In this document: piece after piece, positions 44,743 through 53,892 of the stretch
How the letters are laid out: each line of letters begins with the position of its first letter
Position numbering within the stretch: position 1 is the first letter of the stretch
From: Candidatus Flexicrinis affinis
GTDB taxonomy: Bacteria > Chloroflexota > Anaerolineae > Aggregatilineales > Phototrophicaceae
Assembly (NCBI GenBank): GCA_016716525.1
Contig: JADJWE010000002.1
Coordinates: forward strand, 248,001-312,000
Length of the DNA: 64,000 nt
Direction of reading: 5' to 3'
The notes under the pieces: model-generated
What the model was told of the DNA's origin: nothing
Databases searched by the model: none
Seen by the model: only the letters and a program-made list of their open reading frames with translations
Translations under genes and position numbers: made by a program

Positions 44743-46664
44743 GTTACGCGGCCCGCATCGACATTGCGCCCAACAAGATTATCGGCTCGGTTCACCCACA
44801 CCTGTATGGAGCTAACCTCGAACATATCGGCAGGTCAGTCTATGGCGGCGTGTGGGCCGAAATGCTGCGCAACCGCAAGTTCGCCGGCCACGACCGCATG
44901 TACCGCGGATTGAGCGAAGGGCTTAGCCATCAGTACCCGGGCTTCGGTGTCGTACAACCGTGGGAAGCGGTCAACCCGTCGTATCATGACGTCCTGTTCG
45001 TTCATGACAACACGACCTTCTACACCGGGGAGCAGGCGCAGCGGATCACGATACGCCGGCCTGACGGACAGTCGCATGGCATCATGCAACGTGGCCTGTG
45101 GCTCGACACGGGCCGCGCCTATACGCTTCGCGTCGTGCTGAAAGGCGAGAATCAGCCGGTTGCCTTCAGGCTGGACAATTCGAGTCACACCCTGATAGCG
45201 GGGCCGGAGTGGACGACATCGGTGCTGAATTTCACGCCTCAACTGGCGAATCCAGACGGCGCCTTACACATCACGATCGAAACCGGATCGGTCTGGATCG
45301 GGTGCGCTTCGCTGACCCCCGCGGATCACATACGCGGGTTTCGTCGCGACGTGATCGACGCAATCAAGGAGTGGTGCCCGACCTTCATGCGGTGGCCGGG
45401 CGGCAACTTTGCCTCGGCGTATCATTGGCAGGCCGGCCTTGGCGACCGCGACCGGCGCTCCCCCTATTTCGATCCTGCCTGGAACACCTGGGAACCGCAC
45501 GACGTCGGCACCGATGAGTTCATCCAGTTGTGCCGGCTGATCGGCACTGAACCGATCCTCACGATCAACATGGGAGACGGCACGGCAGACGAGGCCGCAG
45601 CGTGGGTCGAATACTGCAACGGGGACGCGACAACGCGTTGGGGGGCGGTGCGCGCCGCGCATGGTCATCCCGAGCCTTATGGCGTGAAGACGTGGTTTGT
45701 CGGCAACGAGCAGTTTGGCAACTGGCAGGTCGGTCACTGTGATGCCGAGACGTACGCGCTCCGCTTCCTCGAGTTCGCAGCGGCAATGCGCGCAGTCGAT
45801 CCCGACCTGCGGCTCATCGGCGTCGGCGTCCCAATCGATCTCTATGGCCATTGGAACGAATTAGTCCTGCAGGGTGCTAGTCACGCGATGGATGCTCTTA
45901 GCGTGCACTACTATTCGATTCGCACCGAGCTTTGGACCGAACCCCCACCAGCAGATACGCTGTATTGGCCTAAGGTCGCGTCCGCGCACGAAATGACCCT
46001 CATGCTAGACCGGACTATCGAAATCATCGCCGCGCACAGCGCCCCGCCTGTGCCGCTCGCCTTCGACGAGTGGAACACCTACGTCGCCGGCAAGGCCCCC
46101 GACTTCTTCGAGGAGTACGACATGGCGGACGCACTGTATGTCGGCGCACTCATGAACGCATGCCTCCAGCGAGCGGACCGGATCGTGATGTCCGCCGTGT
46201 TTAACCTCATCAACGTAATGGGCAATTACCGCGTAACGCCGTCACAGATCTGGAAGACGCCGTCGTCGCTTGTGCTCGAGCTGTTCACGCACCATAGGGG
46301 ATCGCAGAGTATCCGCTGCGACGTCACGGCACCATCGACTGCCACGCCCGGCGCGGGGAATCTGCCCCCGTTCGACGCCGTGCCGCTCATGGATGCGGCA
46401 GCCACCCGCGACCCCGTCAGCGGAAACATCTACGTGAGCATTGTCAACCGTGATCCCGAGGACGAGCTCGAGCTGACGATTGCAGGAGTCACGCGGAAAG
46501 CTCCATCGCCGATCACATGGGTCTGCGGCTCCTCGCCACAGGCGACGAACTCCGAGGACGACCCTAGAGCCGTCATGCTCGAACGCGGGATGTGGACGGC
46601 AAGCGACGCGACGCTGCGCGTTCCAGCCCATTGTGTGATGATGGTCGAGATTTCATCCGACTAG
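44739..46664 (+). CDS. Glycoside hydrolase family 51 alpha-L-arabinofuranosidase
   Basis: A 641-residue enzyme without a signal peptide. The GH51 hallmarks are present: MRWPGGNFASAYHW, acid/base E324 in WFVGNEQFGNW and nucleophile E444 in LAFDEWNTY, followed by a C-terminal beta-sandwich. It removes alpha-L-arabinofuranosyl residues, probably from imported oligosaccharides, and supplies sugar to the regulon. It is the last gene of the three-gene unit. Confidence 0.94.
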   Translation: MSYAARIDIAPNKIIGSVHPHLYGANLEHIGRSVYGGVWAEMLRNRKFAGHDRMYRGLSEGLSHQYPGFGVVQPWEAVNPSYHDVLFVHDNTTFYTGEQAQRITIRRPDGQSHGIMQRGLWLDTGRAYTLRVVLKGENQPVAFRLDNSSHTLIAGPEWTTSVLNFTPQLANPDGALHITIETGSVWIGCASLTPADHIRGFRRDVIDAIKEWCPTFMRWPGGNFASAYHWQAGLGDRDRRSPYFDPAWNTWEPHDVGTDEFIQLCRLIGTEPILTINMGDGTADEAAAWVEYCNGDATTRWGAVRAAHGHPEPYGVKTWFVGNEQFGNWQVGHCDAETYALRFLEFAAAMRAVDPDLRLIGVGVPIDLYGHWNELVLQGASHAMDALSVHYYSIRTELWTEPPPADTLYWPKVASAHEMTLMLDRTIEIIAAHSAPPVPLAFDEWNTYVAGKAPDFFEEYDMADALYVGALMNACLQRADRIVMSAVFNLINVMGNYRVTPSQIWKTPSSLVLELFTHHRGSQSIRCDVTAPSTATPGAGNLPPFDAVPLMDAAATRDPVSGNIYVSIVNRDPEDELELTIAGVTRKAPSPITWVCGSSPQATNSEDDPRAVMLERGMWTASDATLRVPAHCVMMVEISSD

Positions 46665-46842
46665 CTTATTGCCTTTTCGGCGCTCAACGTTTGGGGTAGA
46701 GCTGTTTCAGCATTCGCTCGACTGCGCGTCTCATGCGGCGTGCATGCAGCGTATTCCGGGCTGAAGTCCCGTTGGGGTCACTGCTTTACACTCTCTTGAA
46801 GACGCAATTCGCACGATTATCACCCGCCTCTACGCGGGTTTC

Positions 46843-47019
46843 GTGTTTCAGAATCCTGCACACAACGTCCCGAAGCCGGACCGCAACGCCCAGCTCATCG
46901 AGCGCCATGCTGCTGGCGAAGGACTGTCCGACCTCGCGCGCGAGTTCGGGATTTCGCCTCAGCGTGTCTGGCAGATTGTGCGAAAGGATCACGTAGACAG
47001 AACCAGAAATGTAAAATAG
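46843..47019 (+). CDS. Small helix-turn-helix protein (58 residues)
   Basis: A short open frame with a convincing helix-turn-helix: RNAQLIERHAAGEGLSDLA then REFGISPQRVWQIVRK. The frame is open from 46765 without an ATG; GTG 46843 is the best start, though no ribosome-binding site is seen. It might be a truncated relic. Proteins of this size and pattern act as small DNA-binding proteins, sigma-region-4-like. It lies between GH51 and the convergent SH3-protein gene. Confidence 0.45.
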   Translation: MFQNPAHNVPKPDRNAQLIERHAAGEGLSDLAREFGISPQRVWQIVRKDHVDRTRNVK

Positions 47020-47062
47020 CAACGGTAACTGCTGAAACTGGAACACTGCTTATCACGTGGGA

Positions 47063-48085
47063 CTAGGATGTAGGTTCAATCCACGGTACTCTGCTGTCGG
47101 GATAACCCTCACTAACATAACCCTGGTGTCCGGAATCCGTCCGAACGTACCACCATACTAGGTTTCCTCGTTGCCCGCCTGTGCATATCGGACCGCCAAG
47201 AATTATCCCCTCGGAACGCTCTGGTACTCGCGTAACTCTGGGAGGGCCATTTGGGTCTGTCCAAACGCTTGTGGGGCCATCGCCGACAGGCACGACATAA
47301 CGATCGCCAATTTTGAAGTGCGGACCGTATGCTCCTGAGCAGCTGAACCGCAGCCGCACTTGTGAGACGGGAAGAGGTTCGCTGCCTGAGACAACTCTCA
47401 GGCGACTTGTGTCCTGATTCGGTTGTATCCAATCCGCACTAACCCAACCGATAACCCCAACATCAACTTGAAACCATGTTCCGCTAGAGTTCTTCGCGAT
47501 GAGCCGCACGGTCTCACCTTCAGATAAGCGAAAAACTATGTAGCTGCTGGGATTAGCCGTTCTTCGAACGTTAAGTCGTGCTGCTCGAACAGTCCCGGAT
47601 ACATAAGTCGAGTAGACATTGCTCGGTGGGTTTGTCTCTGTCGCTGCACTTGTGGCACTTGCAGTGGGCCGTGACGCCCGTGTAGGAGAATACGTATTGG
47701 TTCTCGTTGGTTGTGGAGGCATGGTGCCTGTAACAACTGAAGCGACCTGAAGAGTGGGTGAAATGACCGCTTGCAAGGTATGCGCCGTTGCTTGGGTCGG
47801 GGCAGGGCTTGCGGCATCGGCAACGAGTATAGTCGCTGCTGGTGCTGCGGTCTGCGTGTCTACCTGAGTAGCCTGTGCCCTATGTAACGCGCTAACAAAA
47901 CCCGACGAAACTTGGTATAGGAACGGAGAAACTAGAAGCAGGACTATCATCTGATAGGGCTTCAAGCGCAGGAACCGATGCCGACGACAGTAGGGACAGA
48001 AATGAGAACCACTGGGAATTATTGGCTTTGGCTCACCCAGATGGTACCTGCACTGGACATCGCGGCGCGCGAACAGTCCAACCAT
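47063..48085 (-). CDS. Membrane-anchored zinc-ribbon/SH3-repeat protein
   Basis: A 340-residue protein. Residues 12-33 hold a probable metal site (C12, H15, C30, C33; FCPYC), followed by one transmembrane helix at about 43-62 and a proline/threonine/alanine-rich linker (about 65-155). Next is a bacterial SH3 domain (LNVRRTANPSSYIVFRLSEG, about 165-220) and a second, divergent SH3-like region (about 240-335). Topology would place zinc ribbon inside and SH3 outside. It is the last gene of the GTPase operon (25-base gap). A cell-wall sensor or effector anchor is plausible; no known function. Confidence 0.75.
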   Translation of the reverse strand: MVGLFARRDVQCRYHLGEPKPIIPSGSHFCPYCRRHRFLRLKPYQMIVLLLVSPFLYQVSSGFVSALHRAQATQVDTQTAAPAATILVADAASPAPTQATAHTLQAVISPTLQVASVVTGTMPPQPTRTNTYSPTRASRPTASATSAATETNPPSNVYSTYVSGTVRAARLNVRRTANPSSYIVFRLSEGETVRLIAKNSSGTWFQVDVGVIGWVSADWIQPNQDTSRLRVVSGSEPLPVSQVRLRFSCSGAYGPHFKIGDRYVVPVGDGPTSVWTDPNGPPRVTRVPERSEGIILGGPICTGGQRGNLVWWYVRTDSGHQGYVSEGYPDSRVPWIEPTS

Positions 48086-48110
48086 GTTTCAACTTCCCTC
48101 ACGGGTTCCT

Positions 48111-49070
48111 CTATCCTTCCGACAGATCGAAACCGAGGTCGGCAGCCACCTTTTTGATATTGTCAAGCAAGGCGTTTTGTCTTGTCTCGAGCTCATCCCT
48201 CTGAACAGGCTCGTGTATGGCAATCACCTTTCCTCCACCGACAGCACGATCCAGCGCATCAAACTGGAGTTCAAGAACGTCGAGATCCTTCTGGAGCTGC
48301 TCCATCCGCCTAAGGAGTTTCGACCGTCTGTCGGCTTCAACGGCTTGCAGGGTGCCAGGGGCTCGGTCAGTAACCAAACGTCGGTCATTCAAGTCGAGTG
48401 GCGCTGCCTGGACTTCTACTCTTGATTGAGCTTTCCAGGTCTTCTTCAATCGCTTCATTGCAAAGTCACCAACCCGGATCAAGAACTTTATGCCTTCAGG
48501 CAAGAATATGCTCTCCATTGCGACCGGCTCCTTGGGTACTGAACTAGAACGAGGCATCTTGTTGCGCGGGCTTGGACGTAGTCTGGGAGTAATTGCGAAG
48601 TGCATTAGTAGCGACGACACAAGAAGTGCTCCCGACGTCACAACTAGCCCAGCGTTGGTGGTGATTGGATGAGGGGGCACCACGAGATCGGTCCCTGGCG
48701 TGGCCGCTGGATCGACAGTCACGATCACATTGTTCACCACGACTGTCACTGGTTCCGGCATGTGTACGCGTCCGACATCAACGACTATGCTCTCCCCTGG
48801 AAAGTCGTTCGCGAATCCAAAACTATTCGCAACTCGAAATTCGAACTCCTTGGCCTCTCCAAGATCGGCCGAAGTTGTAATAAGCCCAATCATCGATCCA
48901 TTTATGCTGATTCCAAGCGTTGCTGTTGTTGCTGTAGCCATGCTGTCGATATCGTCGACAACAATCCCTCTTATAATCACTTTCTCGAAAACCCGCAGTG
49001 CCGCGACAGCCCCAGTCAAGATTGCCGCGAGGAAGCAGAGCGCAACGAGCGTGTTGGTCCAGGTCTTCAT
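48111..49070 (-). CDS. Unknown two-helix membrane protein with C-terminal coiled coil
   Basis: A 319-residue protein I do not recognise. A transmembrane helix at about 8-30 leads to a beta-rich extracytoplasmic segment (about 35-135, repeated VVD/VVVNN/VTV strands). A second helix at about 140-160 (VVTSGALLVSSLLMHFAI) is followed by a basic region and a cytoplasmic coiled coil (about 240-310; KLLRRMEQLQKDLDVLELQF). It would let an extracellular event signal to the cytoplasm or the reverse. It is 42 bases after the multi-pass gene. Confidence 0.65.
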   Translation of the reverse strand: MKTWTNTLVALCFLAAILTGAVAALRVFEKVIIRGIVVDDIDSMATATTATLGISINGSMIGLITTSADLGEAKEFEFRVANSFGFANDFPGESIVVDVGRVHMPEPVTVVVNNVIVTVDPAATPGTDLVVPPHPITTNAGLVVTSGALLVSSLLMHFAITPRLRPSPRNKMPRSSSVPKEPVAMESIFLPEGIKFLIRVGDFAMKRLKKTWKAQSRVEVQAAPLDLNDRRLVTDRAPGTLQAVEADRRSKLLRRMEQLQKDLDVLELQFDALDRAVGGGKVIAIHEPVQRDELETRQNALLDNIKKVAADLGFDLSEG

Positions 49071-49112
49071 CGGATAGTATTTGTGGCCATCCTTAAACCC
49101 TCCCCGCTGCGG

Positions 49113-49622
49113 TTACTCTTCGCTAGCGTCCGCGCCGTATGGCGATCCCAGACCAACTACGTACATTATTACGCCTAGCGTAAAACCAAGGGTCATATAC
49201 ACGAATATCTCTCGGAGATCAGTCAGGTAGACGTATACGATTGCCGTCACGAGGGCAGCCGCATTTGTGAAAAACACATACCAAACAAGCAGATTACTTG
49301 ATACCAACATGCGCACCACCAGTAGAGACGCAAACCCGACGACGCCTCCAACAAGCAGTACCAGAGGTATCGACACGAAATCGAGCGTATCCGGAACAAA
49401 GCGAAGTGCTCCAGTTTGGAGCATGACAAAGGCGATGCTTGCTGGGATAAACGCCCCGTAGAACGCGATCCAGCCTCGCATACGTGACGTGCTTTCACCC
49501 GAGATGTTCCGCCGAATCTGATAGTGGTTGATAACTAGTATCGCGATAATTACGAGGTATGGAAAAATCGAGAGAACTAAGGACAGAATAAATCTCAGAA
49601 CTTCACCTACTATTTCGTTCAT
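49113..49622 (-). CDS. Unknown multi-pass membrane protein of the GTPase operon
   Basis: A 169-residue protein with about five hydrophobic segments (about 8-33, 48-68, 76-100, 107-128, 137-158) and short loops. No family is recognised. Its start is one base after the stop of the 874-residue gene, so the two are translationally coupled. Small multi-pass proteins of this kind commonly serve as membrane-perturbing effectors in bacterial defence operons, which is the working guess here. Confidence 0.65.
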   Translation of the reverse strand: MNEIVGEVLRFILSLVLSIFPYLVIIAILVINHYQIRRNISGESTSRMRGWIAFYGAFIPASIAFVMLQTGALRFVPDTLDFVSIPLVLLVGGVVGFASLLVVRMLVSSNLLVWYVFFTNAAALVTAIVYVYLTDLREIFVYMTLGFTLGVIMYVVGLGSPYGADASEE

Positions 49623-49623
49623 T

Positions 49624-52248
49624 TCACGTACTCCTACCCCAGAATCGACGACGTCGATTGCGGTTTCGACTGTTTTCCTCGTTTTCGCTACTCTGATTAC
49701 CGCTCACCTGGTTCCAGTTCCAGGCATAGACCGATTCAGCAATTCTTACCAAATCTGGTGACAATCTGCCACGAGAAAGTACTTGGACTACGCTGTGTTG
49801 CGCGTCGAGACTCAGATTCCTGAATTCAGTAGCACACTTGCTGCGAAGCATATCCTCGAATTGAGAGTATAGTCCGTCAGGATCACGCCGGCCAATTGCG
49901 TCGGCCAGCTCGCTCAGTCCGTCAATTACTCTGTGGTCACCATTTGCCAGGAACCGCACGGCAGTTTGCAGGTACGTATCTAACACTGGCATGAAGAATG
50001 GAAGGAAATCTCGTTGATCACCATACGACACTACTGTTTTGAGAATCGGGGCATAGAAGTAGACGTTGCCTCCCAAGACCGGAATAAGGCGCAATAGTTC
50101 ACCAGCGATTTCAGTGCCCTCTGATCCGAAGGCATCAAGCAATTCCTTGAGGAAAAGCATCCTGGGCAACTGCGGTGTTCCAAGCGACAACGCCCTAGCG
50201 GTTCCCACGATTTCCGACTTCTCTGTACGAAAATCGGCGATCAACTCGCGTACGGACTTCAAACTTGGCGACCCTAACGAGAAGTGCTCAAACGTCAGTC
50301 CCGTAGATTGAAGTGCATTGGAATAATTGACCCATACGACAGTCGTGGCCAACTTCACATTGCGCCGTTCGGCCGCAACACGGTATATCGCGTCAAGCGC
50401 ACTCACGGAGAGACTACGAACTAGACTGGGCTCTTTTTCAAGTTTGTCGAGCCAACAGTTAGCTACGGGTTCCGTCGTAGGGTCACCCCTAAATACCAGC
50501 CTAATCGAATCGCGTCCAGCGATGTAGAAGTTGCTTTGTTGGCAGGCGAGATCCGCAACCCAAATCAGCCAGTTGTAGTGTTTCCCCATCCACTCAAACG
50601 ACTCATATAGCAGATCACCTCCACCAGTGTAAACATCTGAGCGCGCCCCGGAAACCAGGTTTGTCAAGACCTTCTGTGGGCGGCTTGGTGCAACGTTGTT
50701 ACGCCAGAGCCACGACAAGCGTGCAACCTCTTGAACGGTCAGCTTGGCACTCGCCATCGCAGCAAACAACGCTTTGGCACGATCTGTCGTGGTCATGCAT
50801 ATGTCAAGCAAGAGTCTGTGGGTATGCTCGTCCATGTGTCTCGGCAGTATGTTTGACCTACTAAACATCTCAACAATGTGTGCCATACCAACATGTACCG
50901 ATTGTTCCCTTACGGCTCTCTCAACAAGATGGAGAATAAGTTGCTGAACAAACGATTTCGACGGCGAGATCGCTAGGTCTGCGATAACCTCGATTCGCCT
51001 CGTAACTGTTGTTGGATCGGAGAATTCGAGGAGACTTCCTGTCAGCACTTCCAGAACAGTGTTGTGAATTGACGCGCCAAATTCACTTCGAAATAAGTCC
51101 CTATTGCCTTCAAGCAAGGACAGCAGCTGCAAGTCCGGGTTTGAATTCCCATATGAGTTTTCGCTCGATCCCGCGTAAACCGCGGAGATCTCCTTGCGTA
51201 ATATCTTGAATCGATCTTGTGGCGATAAAAACCTCTTGAAGCGCACCGAGGAACCGATTTCCTGCGCATTGACAGGCAAGCGAGCGTCAGAGACAACGCT
51301 TTCCAACCTGGGTTGAACATCAGCAAACTCGGCAATCACGTCCAGAAATTCACCTACGCGCTCTAGCTCAGACACGTCCTCCGAGGGAAGATGCAGACGC
51401 TCGACGACGGTACGAAGATTGCCACCCTCCTCACGATTCGTCTTTCTGTCTAGCCAGAGCACATAGTTCAACCCTTGAGGCTGTGTGTTGAGCTTTGCCT
51501 CGGGCACAAGTTGGATCTTGTATTCTGCGACGACGGACCCGCCGTCTACAAACGACAAGCGTGTGCGATGCCGGCTTTGAGGCTTGGTAGTAGACGTCGC
51601 GAACGAGAGCAACTTGCGATATGGTGGGGGAAACAAGGCGTATACCGTATCAATGTAGTCCAGCCGAGTCTGAAGATCGTCTGTACCTATGATTTGTGCG
51701 TAGCCCTTTTCCACTAGCTTCGCGAATAACGTAATCGACTCGACGGGCCGCTCGGTAAACACACGACCTGCAATTTCCGATATCTTCGTGAGTCCTTCAC
51801 TTACGTCCAGAACGGCATCCTCCACAGGGACGGATGGACGGGATGTGCGCTGTCGCAATGGAGCGACACCTTGAAGTTCACTTCGGATCAGAAGCGTTGG
51901 GTAGCCCGAGAGTTGTTCAAAGGTCTCTGACGAAATCCAATAGCACCTACGCAGAAGAGGATAAGATCTCCCTTCGTTGTCGTACACTTCGCCAAGCGCG
52001 GACTGAAGCAAGACATACGAATCATTTATCGCTCGCAAGGCGAAGCAGGTATGAGGTGATGCCTTGGTAAGCCCGCCATCATCAGACTCTAGCAAGAACC
52101 TGCGTGCCAATTCCGCCTTCGTGATCTCCATGTTCCTTGAGATAGCAGTAATTCCGGTAACCTCGGCAGATACTCGATCCCCTGATTGCTTCAGTATCGG
52201 ACCGATCTCGAAGTAAGGCACGTGAATGTGCTTGCCACTCGTTTCCAT
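49624..52248 (-). CDS. Large GTPase-associated protein, GAP1-like candidate
   Basis: An 874-residue soluble protein. The N-terminal 120 residues resemble the GAP1 N-terminal region (CFALRAINDSYVLLQSALGE, SYPLLRRCYWIS). A middle segment has YALFPPPYRKLLSFATST, similar to the llpp-YR-sF-sT stretch of GAP1 proteins. The remainder is helical and repeat-like, ending in a basic Asn/Arg-rich tail. No catalytic motif is seen. It starts 3 bases after the GTPase stop, so the two are almost certainly partners. GAP1 assignment is by eye from family memory and needs a profile search. Confidence 0.6.
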   Translation of the reverse strand: METSGKHIHVPYFEIGPILKQSGDRVSAEVTGITAISRNMEITKAELARRFLLESDDGGLTKASPHTCFALRAINDSYVLLQSALGEVYDNEGRSYPLLRRCYWISSETFEQLSGYPTLLIRSELQGVAPLRQRTSRPSVPVEDAVLDVSEGLTKISEIAGRVFTERPVESITLFAKLVEKGYAQIIGTDDLQTRLDYIDTVYALFPPPYRKLLSFATSTTKPQSRHRTRLSFVDGGSVVAEYKIQLVPEAKLNTQPQGLNYVLWLDRKTNREEGGNLRTVVERLHLPSEDVSELERVGEFLDVIAEFADVQPRLESVVSDARLPVNAQEIGSSVRFKRFLSPQDRFKILRKEISAVYAGSSENSYGNSNPDLQLLSLLEGNRDLFRSEFGASIHNTVLEVLTGSLLEFSDPTTVTRRIEVIADLAISPSKSFVQQLILHLVERAVREQSVHVGMAHIVEMFSRSNILPRHMDEHTHRLLLDICMTTTDRAKALFAAMASAKLTVQEVARLSWLWRNNVAPSRPQKVLTNLVSGARSDVYTGGGDLLYESFEWMGKHYNWLIWVADLACQQSNFYIAGRDSIRLVFRGDPTTEPVANCWLDKLEKEPSLVRSLSVSALDAIYRVAAERRNVKLATTVVWVNYSNALQSTGLTFEHFSLGSPSLKSVRELIADFRTEKSEIVGTARALSLGTPQLPRMLFLKELLDAFGSEGTEIAGELLRLIPVLGGNVYFYAPILKTVVSYGDQRDFLPFFMPVLDTYLQTAVRFLANGDHRVIDGLSELADAIGRRDPDGLYSQFEDMLRSKCATEFRNLSLDAQHSVVQVLSRGRLSPDLVRIAESVYAWNWNQVSGNQSSENEENSRNRNRRRRFWGRST

Positions 52249-52251
52249 CAG

Positions 52252-53226
52252 CTACCTTAGGCGACCCAGTAAACGCGACCAGAGTGGTTTGCGTCCACGG
52301 TCTTCGCTGGCCGAGTTCAACAGCCACTCAAGAGCATCGCGGATCCCGTAGGGCTCAATCTTGTGGGGATCGATGACTCGGCCTGTATCTGTATCAAGTC
52401 TTGAGACTAGTCTTCTATCGTGATTTCGCATTACACCAATCGCACTAGTTGAGAACCAACGCTCACTGATATGTGGGTTTGTCCTGCAAAATTGTTCAAT
52501 ACGGCGAATCGCGAAGGTGCCAATAATCTTCTTGGCAAATGCCTTCACGTCTACTTGTTGTAGACCATACTTGTCCATTTTTGTCAGGCAGAACGCAATA
52601 TAGACCTTAGTTGGCGTCGCGCCCTTTTCACTCTTGCGCTGGATCTCAATTCGATTGAAGATGGAATTGATAATTGTGTAGTATTTTCCTTGGCGCTCTC
52701 CTTCGAGATCCTGACCACCAGTCACTTCCTCAGCTCTCGTCCAAGTCTCATCCGGATCGATCAGAAACATGATTCCTGTGCACCTGCCGATGTAGTCTAT
52801 CGTCTTACTAGTGAATGCATCGTTAGCGCCACCCGGCATTGAATCTCCGCCAGGTGCGTCAAATACCTGCAATCTCATGGGGGGATAGATGCCTTCCACA
52901 AAGCCCAAAGTACTACCATAGGTTGATACGTCAAATGCAAGCTCTAAGTACGTTGGCGTAGCCGGCGGCAGGATTCCGTTCTCATAAAGATCTTTTTGGA
53001 GGGGTTCAATAAGGTCAAGGGTCGCGTAATTCGCGGGAAGGAACTTCCATCTGGAGTTCAACATCGCTCGATCGAGAGTAAGAAGTGAAACGGTCTTTCC
53101 CGAGCGCGGGAAACCCAGAAGACCCAGGTTAATTCGGTCATGAGCATCATCTGTAATCTGCGTCTTTTCAATATGATTGGCAACAAGTTCGTCAACTGAG
53201 AGACCCGGGCGTACTTCTTTAGACAT
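52252..53226 (-). CDS. TRAFAC-type GTPase of a putative conflict system
   Basis: A 324-residue P-loop GTPase. G1/Walker A is GFPRSGKT (residues 38-45), G3 is FDAPGGD (D123-G127) and G4 is CLTKMDKYG (T215, K216, D218), so it should bind GTP. The layout is like the GTPases of TRAFAC-centred bacterial conflict systems (DO-GTPase2-like). It has an N-terminal extension and a C-terminal helix rich in Arg. It is the first gene of a five-gene minus-strand operon and is divergent from the mobile-element genes; the intergenic gap is about 200 bases. Confidence 0.82.
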   Translation of the reverse strand: MSKEVRPGLSVDELVANHIEKTQITDDAHDRINLGLLGFPRSGKTVSLLTLDRAMLNSRWKFLPANYATLDLIEPLQKDLYENGILPPATPTYLELAFDVSTYGSTLGFVEGIYPPMRLQVFDAPGGDSMPGGANDAFTSKTIDYIGRCTGIMFLIDPDETWTRAEEVTGGQDLEGERQGKYYTIINSIFNRIEIQRKSEKGATPTKVYIAFCLTKMDKYGLQQVDVKAFAKKIIGTFAIRRIEQFCRTNPHISERWFSTSAIGVMRNHDRRLVSRLDTDTGRVIDPHKIEPYGIRDALEWLLNSASEDRGRKPLWSRLLGRLR

Positions 53227-53433
53227 TACTCACGTCCCCTAGTAAGTCAATTTTCTAGAGAATACCATAGTCGACTAGAGTCCCCCAACTCAACATTCCG
53301 GGTACAGGTCACCGTATGTCCAAGTAGTCTGCAAAAGTCACCCAACGGTGTGAATCTTGTGAGAAGAATGTGTGTCGCCTTGTACTATTACCAGTCCGAT
53401 TGACTTCGCTGACCAGTTTGCTACGATGCGGGT
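53227..53433. promoter_or_regulatory. Divergent promoter region between the GTPase operon and the mobile module
   Basis: On the plus strand TTGACT (53400-53405), 16 bases, then an extended -10 TGCTACGAT (-10 at 53422-53427) leave only 6 bases to ATG 53434, implying a leaderless message. On the minus strand a possible extended -10 (TATTCT, complement of 53259-53264) lies about 35 bases from the GTPase ATG. A 10-bp palindrome TAGTCGACTA is at 53268-53277. Confidence 0.5.
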
Positions 53434-53892
53434 ATGGCATCACCCGAAGTCCCGCTTCAAATCGACCTGTTCACCGGCGAACTCGCCGATACCCGCAGCG
53501 ATCATCAGAAGCGGAGAGATCGCGACCGTACAGCGCCGCAGCAGATGCAGATGTTTCGGGCGGCCGAGATCGTCGGAACGCGGCCCCGGCTCAAGCCGGC
53601 GTATGACGACTGGAAGGAACGGGCGACGATCGCGCCGCTAGTCCTCGAAGCAGAAGACACCCGTACACTCGAAGAAGTCGAGCGCGACCTGATGCGCGAA
53701 GCCGAACGGCTCACCGCTCCGATGTTCGGTAAGGAATCCGCAGCAGACGTTTCAGCGCCTCAACAAAGCGCCCTCATCTTTGATCTGCAAGCATATCGCC
53801 GAGCCGTTGGACTGCGCGAGGCAATCCGCATGTCGAATCTCCCCGTCAGGAAGCGCCTGTACACCACCCATGACGAAAGAGGCACCCGATAG
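53434..53892 (+). CDS. Small protein with beta-clamp-binding-like motif, linked to primase
   Basis: A 152-residue hydrophilic protein of unknown family. Near its N terminus LQIDLFTGE contains Q9-I-D-L-F13, close to the bacterial sliding-clamp consensus QL(S/D)LF; a second QMQMF occurs near residue 38. The rest is charged and helical. Its end overlaps the primase gene by 23 bases, so it could recruit that primase to the replisome. Start ATG 53434 follows an extended -10 promoter by 6 bases (probably leaderless). Confidence 0.6.
   Translation: MASPEVPLQIDLFTGELADTRSDHQKRRDRDRTAPQQMQMFRAAEIVGTRPRLKPAYDDWKERATIAPLVLEAEDTRTLEEVERDLMREAERLTAPMFGKESAADVSAPQQSALIFDLQAYRRAVGLREAIRMSNLPVRKRLYTTHDERGTR

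Noticed and set aside
46733..46996. 87-codon frame after the GH51 gene
   Set aside because: The helix-turn-helix signal is in a different frame (46843-47019); this one has Ser/Thr-rich noise composition.
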